This document shows, piece after piece, positions 7,013-11,653 of a stretch of DNA of 11,653 nucleotides; position 1 is the first letter of the stretch; the number at the start of each line of letters is the position of its first letter. This DNA is from PZPK01 sp963974595. GTDB lineage: Bacteria > Pseudomonadota > Gammaproteobacteria > Pseudomonadales > Oleiphilaceae. The notes beneath the pieces were generated by a model. It saw only the letters and a program-made list of their open reading frames with translations, had not been told where the DNA came from and ran no database searches. The stretch spans positions 1 through 11,653 of the forward strand of contig CAXBDA010000084.1 of assembly GCA_963974595.1 (NCBI GenBank), read 5' to 3'. Both the position numbers and the translations under genes were made by a program.

Positions 7013-7428
7013 TGCTCAATATAGGTTCTACCGGTCGGCTGCTGATAAATAGGTTGAATTTGCGGCTGTATTGGTAGGATCTGTGAATAATTAAGTAATT
7101 CATCCTCATTTATCAGGTCTTTTTCAGCATCAGACAGTGCATCTTCTGTTTGTTTTTTTTGATCCTCTTCGTCTTGTTTTTGATAAATAGGTTTACCGCT
7201 TGTATCCGTGTTCGAGCTTATTTGTGTCTGAACTTGTAACGCACCTTCTATCGCGGTATCCGATAATGCATCTTGATCAATCGCTTGTAATGGGAAGTTT
7301 TCGATAGTTGATTTCTGATGGCTGGCAAATTCTAACTCAAAATCTATATCGTCAAATTCTTCTGCCATACAAACAGGCGTTAAAATTAATAAACACAAAG
7401 CATAAAAAATATTAGGTTGCCTTAGCAT
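6985..7428 (-). CDS. Small predicted exported protein of unknown function
   Basis: I do not recognise this 147-residue protein. The N-terminus is a plausible Sec signal peptide: MLRQ, a hydrophobic stretch of about 14 residues (IFYALCLLILTPVC), then a likely cleavage after VCMA, giving a mature protein that starts EEFDDID. The Cys at residue 19 lacks a proper lipobox before it (TPV), so a lipoprotein is less likely. The mature part is acidic and low in complexity (EEDQKKQTEDALSDAEKD), and the tail is rich in Gln, Pro and Ile (ILPIQPQIQPIYQQPTG). It has no enzyme motif or second membrane segment. The start at 7428 follows AGGGAAG on the minus strand at normal spacing. Its stop lies two bases from the glmS stop on the opposite strand. 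A run of eight A (coding strand; 7153-7160) could be slippage-prone. That it is a real gene is likely but not certain. Confidence 0.7.
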   Translation of the reverse strand: MLRQPNIFYALCLLILTPVCMAEEFDDIDFELEFASHQKSTIENFPLQAIDQDALSDTAIEGALQVQTQISSNTDTSGKPIYQKQDEEDQKKQTEDALSDAEKDLINEDELLNYSQILPIQPQIQPIYQQPTGRTYIEHQTTTVFKP

Positions 7429-7570
7429 TGTACTTCCCTATGATCCTTTTAAAACACGGATAATAATGAAAATGTTGTGTGATAGCTATTTAGTGTGTCA
7501 CAGCGTTTATGGTATTTAGATAAGAGGCCGCGATACAGGTAATAATACAAGAAAGTCTAAAGGAAAATAT
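7429..7570. promoter_or_regulatory. Divergent intergenic region between the exported-protein gene and greB
   Basis: This 142-base AT-rich spacer must carry the promoters of two divergent genes. No candidate scores well by eye; the best minus-strand -10-like hexamer is TATTAT near 7460-7465, without a good -35. The half-sites TGTGA (7478-7482) and TCACA (7498-7502) form an inverted repeat with a 15-base spacer, too wide for CRP. Confidence 0.4.
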
Positions 7571-7573
7571 GTG
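7569..7573 (+). promoter_or_regulatory. greB start region: ATGTGA start-stop overlapping the GTG start
   Basis: AAAGGA (7559-7564) serves a GTG start at 7571, six bases away. An ATG at 7569 in another frame overlaps the GTG and is immediately followed by TGA, giving a one-codon start-stop. The GTG frame gives the exact GreB N-terminus MKTPL, so the GTG is the real start. The ATG could compete for initiating ribosomes. Confidence 0.6.
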
Positions 7574-8050
7574 AAAACACCGCTTATTACACGACAGGGT
7601 TATGAAAACCTTAAGCAAGAACTCGATAATTTATGGCGAATAGAAAGGCCAGAGACAACTAGAAAAGTGAGTTGGGCCGCTAGTTTGGGCGATAGAAGTG
7701 AGAATGCAGATTACCAATACAATAAGAAAAGATTACGCGAAATAGATCGACGTATTAGATATTTGAGGAAGTCGATTGATGAATTGAAAGTAATAGATTT
7801 TCACCCTGATCAATTAGGCAAAGTGTATTTTGGTGCATGGGTACAAATAGAAAATGAAGAGGGAGAACAAAAGAGTTTTAGGATAGTTGGTTATGATGAA
7901 ATATTTGGTAGACATGATTATATATCAATTGATTCACCTATGGCCCGGGCTCTATTAGGTAAAGAACAAGATGATGAGGTGTTTGTCAAAACAGAGAAAA
8001 ACACCTTTCTTTGGTGTATTACATCGATTGAATATAATGAACACAGCTAG
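7571..8050 (+). CDS. greB: Transcription elongation factor GreB
   Basis: GreB enters the secondary channel of backtracked RNA polymerase and stimulates cleavage of the 3' end of the nascent RNA so that elongation can resume. It has 159 residues, against 158 in E. coli. The N-terminal coiled coil begins MKTPLITRQGYENLKQEL. Its tip carries the acidic pair Asp41 and Glu44 in LGDRSENADYQYNKKRL, which helps hold the catalytic metal. The second helix (REIDRRIRYLRKSIDELK) is typically basic. The C-terminal FKBP-like domain shows GKVYFGAWVQIEN, FRIVGYDEIFGR and DYISIDSPMARALLGK. The FGAWV and DEIFGR forms identify GreB rather than GreA. It starts with GTG. It is followed by 157 bases that hold no gene. 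Confidence 0.97.
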   Translation: MKTPLITRQGYENLKQELDNLWRIERPETTRKVSWAASLGDRSENADYQYNKKRLREIDRRIRYLRKSIDELKVIDFHPDQLGKVYFGAWVQIENEEGEQKSFRIVGYDEIFGRHDYISIDSPMARALLGKEQDDEVFVKTEKNTFLWCITSIEYNEHS

Positions 8051-8087
8051 AGCATACAGGCGAATAACTGCTAGCTTTATTCTGTGT
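8041..8087 (+). terminator. Nested inverted repeat at the greB 3' end (possible weak terminator or RNA structure)
   Basis: ACACAGCTAG (8041-8050, including the greB stop) can pair with CTAG (8071-8074) and, after a 7-base bulge, with CTGTGT (8082-8087). A shorter alternative is AGCTAG with CTAGCT, followed by TTTATT. The loop is about 20 bases and the T-run is interrupted, so termination would be weak at best. Confidence 0.25.
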
Positions 8088-8100
8088 AGTCTAATAGTAT

Positions 8101-8160
8101 TGTTTACATGATGTTACAAAAAATGTTTAGGTTGAATAGCCTAAAATTCATACGTATTGT
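8101..8160 (+). promoter_or_regulatory. Candidate promoter and phased repeats upstream of the small helical protein
   Basis: Three similar sequences, TGTTTAC (8101), TGTTAC (8112) and TGTTTAG (8124), are spaced 11 and 12 bases apart, about one helical turn each. They precede TTGAAT (8132-8137), 17 bases and TATTGT (8155-8160), a weak sigma-70-like pair matching four of six bases at each box. A stem TTTAGG (8126-8131) / CCTAAA (8140-8145) overlaps the -35. All of this is by eye. Confidence 0.3.
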
Positions 8161-8207
8161 TGCCAGAATTAATCTGAAACATTGCTCTTTTGCGATTGGA
8201 GAACAAC

Positions 8208-8513
8208 ATGAATGCACAAAAAAAGTTAAATGAATTGGCTGAAAACGTCTTGGCTCAATTAGATAACTTAGGTTACCAGTTAGATACTATGGGGGTTGAT
8301 AATCAAATTAATCGCCATAACTTGATTGCTCTGATTATGTTTGGTCAAAAGAGATTTGAAGGTGAACTTGATAGCTTAAATGCCAGAATTGGTTCTGGCA
8401 AAGCCCGTATAGAAGGCATCGTTGATTCAACTGAAAAATTATTCATCAGTGCCGGTAATCTAGCTGTTTTTCCAGCAAAATACACAATCGAAAGAGTTAA
8501 AGCACAATTTTAA
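8208..8513 (+). CDS. Small helical protein of unknown function
   Basis: This protein has 101 residues from ATG 8208. GGAG at 8198-8201 lies six bases before it, which fixes this start over a TTG at 8190. I do not recognise the family with confidence. It looks almost entirely alpha-helical and soluble, with no signal peptide and no membrane segment. Heptad-like leucine spacing near the start (LNELAENVLAQLDNLGYQLD) suggests an amphipathic or coiled-coil helix. A second helical part has RFEGELDSLNARIGSGKARIEG, and the basic tail ends TIERVKAQF. A resemblance to short phasin-like proteins is possible on general character only; no diagnostic motif is seen, and no polyhydroxyalkanoate gene is nearby. 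It lies 157 bases after greB, probably with its own promoter, and converges on the histidine kinase gene with only 15 bases between stops. Confidence 0.8.
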   Translation: MNAQKKLNELAENVLAQLDNLGYQLDTMGVDNQINRHNLIALIMFGQKRFEGELDSLNARIGSGKARIEGIVDSTEKLFISAGNLAVFPAKYTIERVKAQF

Positions 8514-8528
8514 TCGTTAATTCATTTA

Positions 8529-9914
8529 TTAAACAAACGCGGTTTGTTTAGGGAAAATAAGTTCAACGACTAGTCCAGGTGAGTTATCGGATAACACAAC
8601 TTTGCTGTGATGAATATCCATCACAGCAAGTACCAAGCTCAAGCCTAAACCATTTCCTGGTAGTGAACGGCTTTTCGCCACTCTGTAAAATCGTTGGAAT
8701 ACTTTATCCCTTTCTTCCTCAGGAATCCCTATACCGCTGTCAGCAACCCTTAAACAAATTTCTTTCTCTTTAAACTGTAATGAAAGAGAAATTTCTCCGC
8801 CTTCAGGTGTATATTTAATGGCATTATCAATTAAGTTACACAGCGTCTGAAATATAAGATCACGATCACCAATCATTTGAATATCGTCTTGAATATTATG
8901 ATGAAAGTGCTGTTCTTTATCCTCGGCTAAGGCATCATAAAGTTCACCTGCATCATAGACCAGCTCACTAAGATTAAACTTCATGAAGTTAGAAGCCTTA
9001 TTGCTGACTTCTAAACGAGCAATTCTTAATAAGGCATTGAATGTTGCAAGTAATTGATCTGCCTCGGAAACGGCATTCGCTACCTTTTGCCTGTCTTCAT
9101 CCCTTTCAACTGACAATAACGTATTTTCTAGCTGATTTCGAAGTCGTGTTAAGGGTGTACGAAGATCATGAGCAATATTATCAGAGACATGCCTGATACC
9201 GTCCATCAGTTGGACGATTTTATCGAGCATCTCATTAAGATTTCTCGCTAACTGGTCAAAATCATCATTCGTTCCACGATCCGGAATACGAAGAAGAAGG
9301 TTGCCTTTCATTATTTTTTGGCTGGTCTGATTGATTAACTCTATGCGTTTTGCGGTACTGCGGCTCATCATGATACCGCCAAACATCGCAAGTGCAAAGG
9401 TGATTGCCATGCCAAAGTTTATGGCTCTTTCTACTAACTCTTTAAGCGCCATAAATTCATGCACATCGCGACCGACTAGAAGTCTTAAACCTCCAGGCAC
9501 AATGAATACCCGTGCGCGTGCCGGACGGGCCTCAGGGTTTGACCAGCCAAGGTTGTCATTGAGTGTGAAATTAAGCCATCCATCCTGAACCTCTCCATCT
9601 TCAGGCCACTTATTGATATTTCCGGCTAACTTAATGAAATCACGGGCGGTAAATAAATACACGGCTTTACCATTTGGGTCTCTAGCTACACGCTCACGAA
9701 TGACACTAATCAGGCCATTTAAACCCTGGCGCTGATATTGTTCAGCTAGGCCAATTATTTCAGCTTCAATGGTTTCATCTGTCTGGCTAGACATATAACC
9801 TGCCGTTGCCCAATAGATAAAACCCATAAGAATAAAGACAGAGGTGGCGAAGAGTACCATGTACATCACCGCCAATTGAAAAGTCGATGTTCTAAGAAGC
9901 CTAAGAATCTTCAC
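8529..9914 (-). CDS. Sensor histidine kinase of an OmpR-type two-component system
   Basis: This inner-membrane sensor kinase has 461 residues. Membrane segments lie at about 14-36 and 164-183. Between them is a periplasmic sensor of about 125 residues with no recognisable motif. A HAMP linker follows (about 183-235), then the phospho-acceptor His249 in NIAHDLRTPLTRLRNQLE. The ATPase domain has the N box NLIDNAIKYTPEGG (Asn360, Asn364), the G1 box DSGIGIP (392-398), the F box FQRFYR (406-411) and the G2 box GNGLGLSL (420-427). All catalytic boxes are intact. The start is GTG at 9914, lying inside the 3' end of the response regulator gene (14-base overlap), so translation is probably coupled; an AGGA about 10 bases upstream may help. 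The signal is unknown, and I cannot assign a named system. The stop codon lies within an inverted repeat. Confidence 0.95.
   Translation of the reverse strand: MKILRLLRTSTFQLAVMYMVLFATSVFILMGFIYWATAGYMSSQTDETIEAEIIGLAEQYQRQGLNGLISVIRERVARDPNGKAVYLFTARDFIKLAGNINKWPEDGEVQDGWLNFTLNDNLGWSNPEARPARARVFIVPGGLRLLVGRDVHEFMALKELVERAINFGMAITFALAMFGGIMMSRSTAKRIELINQTSQKIMKGNLLLRIPDRGTNDDFDQLARNLNEMLDKIVQLMDGIRHVSDNIAHDLRTPLTRLRNQLENTLLSVERDEDRQKVANAVSEADQLLATFNALLRIARLEVSNKASNFMKFNLSELVYDAGELYDALAEDKEQHFHHNIQDDIQMIGDRDLIFQTLCNLIDNAIKYTPEGGEISLSLQFKEKEICLRVADSGIGIPEEERDKVFQRFYRVAKSRSLPGNGLGLSLVLAVMDIHHSKVVLSDNSPGLVVELIFPKQTAFV
8530..8550. terminator. Inverted repeat at the convergent ends of the helical-protein and kinase genes
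   Basis: TAAACAAAC (8530-8538) and GTTTGTTTA (8542-8550) form a perfect 9-pair stem around a GCG loop. It overlaps the last codons and stop of the kinase gene. On the minus strand the 3' arm is T-rich but no clean T-run follows; on the plus strand the following bases are GGGAAAA. A weak bidirectional terminator or 3'-end stabiliser is possible. Confidence 0.4.
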
Positions 9915-10584
9915 TTAAAATATATCCTGCCCCACGAACAGTTTGCAGTAGTTGTTTTGGAAAATCCTTATCTATTTTTGAGCGTAATCGGCTTATATGA
10001 ACATCGATAACATTTGTTTGTGGATCGAAGTGATAATCCCAAACTTGTTCGAGCAACATCGTACGCGTAACAACCTGGCCTGCATGTTTCATTAAATATT
10101 CGAGCAAGCGAAACTCTCTAGGTTGAAGATCAATTTTTTCTGAGCCTCGTCTAACAGTACGCGCTAATAGATCCATTTGTAAATCTGCGACACTTAAATG
10201 GGTTATTTTCTCTGAACCTTTAGTGCTGCCTCTGCGAACCAATACTTCGAGACGTGCTAGTAACTCGGTGTATGAAAAAGGTTTGGTAAGGTAATCATCT
10301 CCACCACCACGTAAACCCTCTACACGGTCATCAACATCGCCTAATGCACTTAGAATTAAAACGGGTGTTTGGTTCCCTGTCGCACGAATGGTTTTGATGA
10401 TGGACAGACCGTCCATACTCGGAAGCATGCGATCAATGATCATCACGTCATAGGTTTCACTGGCAGCAAGTAATAAGCCCGCTTTTCCATCTGCGGAATG
10501 ATCAACAACATGATCATTTTCTTTAAGGCCATTGACCAAATATGCTGCTACATCTTTATCGTCTTCAATTACTAATATTTTCAT
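9901..10584 (-). CDS. OmpR/PhoB-family response regulator
   Basis: This DNA-binding response regulator has 227 residues. The receiver domain (about 1-118) shows the acidic pocket Asp8/Asp9, phospho-acceptor Asp51 in MIIDRMLPSMDG, Ser79 and Lys101 in the LTKPFSYTELLAR segment. The winged-helix domain (about 128-225) shows LQPREFRLLEYLMKHAG and, in the recognition-helix region, NVIDVHISRLRSKID, ending TVRGAGYIL. It is presumably phosphorylated by the kinase encoded next and then binds direct-repeat sites as a dimer. The start ATG at 10584 has TGAGG six bases upstream; the TGA of that site is the stop codon of djlA, so djlA and this gene are probably translationally coupled. It overlaps the kinase gene by 14 bases. 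The specific regulon is not visible here. Confidence 0.97.
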   Translation of the reverse strand: MKILVIEDDKDVAAYLVNGLKENDHVVDHSADGKAGLLLAASETYDVMIIDRMLPSMDGLSIIKTIRATGNQTPVLILSALGDVDDRVEGLRGGGDDYLTKPFSYTELLARLEVLVRRGSTKGSEKITHLSVADLQMDLLARTVRRGSEKIDLQPREFRLLEYLMKHAGQVVTRTMLLEQVWDYHFDPQTNVIDVHISRLRSKIDKDFPKQLLQTVRGAGYILSEDS

Positions 10585-10592
10585 TTTAAACC

Positions 10593-11408
10593 TCAGACTT
10601 GTTTAGCTCTAAATTGTTTAATTCGCTCATAAGCGTCTTTTATTTCTTGAGTTTTTTCGGTAGCTAGCTTCATCATTTCTTCAGGTAGCCCCTTTGAAAC
10701 TAATTTATCTGGATGGTGTTGGCTCATTAAGCGGCGATATGCTTTTTTTAGCTCTGTATCTGAACAACTTTCAGTTACACCAAGGACTCTGTAAGCTGCT
10801 GAAATAACTTGATTTGAGTTCTTTTTTTCTGGTGCATATCGCTGGTAGCTCGAATAAGAGCGCTGAGCGCTGCTTCTAGCTAATAATTGTTCAAATTGAC
10901 TACGCTTAAAGCCAAGTTCTTCAGCGATATTTAGTAGTACTTTTTGTTCATTTTTATGTAACTCGCTATCTGCCAAAGCAGTAGAAAGCTGTATCTCCAT
11001 AAACATGGTTAACAAATTAGAGCGTCTAGAGGATACCTTTTTAAACTGCTTGAGAACTGAAATGGGGTCGAAGTCGCTTTGTTTACCTTGGGTAAACAGG
11101 TTGATGGCCAGTTTTCGTTGATCATCATTAAGCTGCATTTTTTGCATGATATCTTGAGCCACTTTAATTTCGGACTCTGTTACCTTGCCATCAGCTTTTG
11201 CTACATGCCCCATAATTGAAAATGTAGCAGTAAAAAAAGCAGCTTGTATATCTTCTTGTTTATCGAATTTGCTATCTAAAGGAATGCTTTCTAAATCTTT
11301 TATGCCTTTATCAAGACTGTGACCAAGAGCGGCCCCCAAAAGGCCACCAATAGGCCCAACCAATGCAAAGCCTAGCGCTCCACCGACTAACTTTCCCCAC
11401 CAACTCAT
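10593..11408 (-). CDS. djlA: Membrane-anchored DnaJ-like co-chaperone DjlA
   Basis: DjlA is a type III J-domain protein anchored in the inner membrane, with its J domain in the cytoplasm where it stimulates DnaK. It has 271 residues, the same length as E. coli DjlA. The short N-terminus MSWWGKLVGG leads into a glycine-rich membrane segment (about 8-30) with GxxxG-type spacing. The central TerB-like helical domain (about 55-180) carries FSIMGHVAKADGKVTE and MEIQLSTALADSELHKNE. A variable linker (about 180-200) precedes the C-terminal J domain (about 203-271), which carries YRVLGV, AYRRLMSQHHPDKL (HPD at 232-234) and KTQEIKDAYE. The start ATG 11408 gives the family-typical N-terminus, and AGGA lies 9 bases upstream. 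Eight bases separate its stop from the response regulator gene, so it appears to be the first gene of a three-gene operon. In E. coli DjlA acts on the Rcs phosphorelay. Confidence 0.95.
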   Translation of the reverse strand: MSWWGKLVGGALGFALVGPIGGLLGAALGHSLDKGIKDLESIPLDSKFDKQEDIQAAFFTATFSIMGHVAKADGKVTESEIKVAQDIMQKMQLNDDQRKLAINLFTQGKQSDFDPISVLKQFKKVSSRRSNLLTMFMEIQLSTALADSELHKNEQKVLLNIAEELGFKRSQFEQLLARSSAQRSYSSYQRYAPEKKNSNQVISAAYRVLGVTESCSDTELKKAYRRLMSQHHPDKLVSKGLPEEMMKLATEKTQEIKDAYERIKQFRAKQV

Positions 11409-11447
11409 TCAGACTAATCCTAAAATATATTTCCAGATTAAATTTTT

Positions 11448-11476
11448 AACATACTTGGTAGGGATAACCAGTTAAA
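11448..11476 (-). promoter_or_regulatory. Candidate promoter of the djlA operon
   Basis: On the minus strand TTTAAC (11476-11471), 17 bases and TATGTT (11453-11448) resemble -35 and -10 boxes, about 40 bases before the djlA start. The -35 match is poor (three of six). The surrounding 11409-11578 holds no gene that I can support; it is AT-rich, with several GTTAA-type words and a small imperfect repeat (TTAAACC / GGTTAA) near 11514-11520. Confidence 0.22.
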
Positions 11477-11578
11477 AGTTCGTAACACGTATAAATAGCT
11501 ATGTTAAACCCTTGGTTAAATTAATGAATGGGCTATTGATTCATTGTGATTTTGAGCTTTGGAAGCGTGTTTGAACTT

Positions 11579-11617
11579 AACACTAAAAAACCGCCCATAT
11601 GGCGGTTTTTTAGTGTT
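11579..11617. terminator. Strong bidirectional hairpin terminator at the right edge
   Basis: AACACTAAAAAACCGCC (11579-11595) and GGCGGTTTTTTAGTGTT (11601-11617) form a perfect 17-pair stem around CATAT, with a GC core flanked by six A and six T. No plus-strand gene ends just before it. It most likely terminates a minus-strand gene to the right of the window, isolating the djlA operon from upstream transcription. The last 36 bases hold nothing that I can name. Confidence 0.9.
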
Positions 11618-11653
11618 ATCAATGTCTATAAAGTTTTAAGGTTAGACTTGTAT

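Noticed and set aside
7478..7502. TGTGA...TCACA as a CRP binding site between the divergent genes
   Set aside because: The spacer between half-sites is 15 bases, not the six required for CRP.
9331..9588. Plus-strand ORF opposite the histidine kinase (85 codons)
   Set aside because: It lies fully within the kinase gene at its second membrane segment and periplasmic region; the translation is low in complexity, with no family resemblance.

Overview
The window is chromosomal DNA from a moderately AT-rich gammaproteobacterium. This rests on the gene order atpA-atpG-atpD-atpC-glmU-glmS, on very close protein resemblance to the Escherichia coli counterparts (lengths almost identical), and on the presence of a true GreB and a DjlA. 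The genus cannot be fixed from the sequence alone. Nothing looks like a phage, a plasmid, an insertion sequence or a CRISPR array.

Layout. Positions 1-3656 hold the 3' part of the F1Fo ATP synthase operon: alpha subunit (partial), gamma, beta and epsilon. A perfect-stem terminator follows at 3681-3713. Positions 3762-6982 hold glmU and glmS, which together make UDP-N-acetylglucosamine from fructose-6-phosphate for peptidoglycan and LPS. glmS ends two bases from the end of a convergent gene for a small exported protein of unknown function (6985-7428, minus). A divergent spacer follows, then greB (transcript cleavage factor, GTG start) and a 101-residue helical protein of unknown function. That protein converges on a minus-strand cluster whose order of transcription is djlA, then an OmpR-family response regulator, then a sensor histidine kinase (11408 down to 8529). 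A strong hairpin terminator lies at the right edge (11579-11617).

How the parts work together. The left half is housekeeping: energy conversion and amino-sugar supply. The most distinctive part is the right half, where a membrane-anchored DnaJ-type co-chaperone is separated by only 8 bases from a response regulator, which in turn overlaps its kinase by 14 bases. DjlA of E. coli is known to influence the Rcs phosphorelay, so a DjlA-linked two-component system is a reasonable and testable hypothesis. A second recurring theme is RNA structure. Strong intercistronic hairpins without U-tracts sit directly after atpA and after atpD, the two genes whose products are needed in three copies per enzyme.

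Most of this window is ordinary conserved chromosome. I do not see a clearly new defence, mobile or biosynthetic system. The findings are regulatory or contextual and are scored accordingly.
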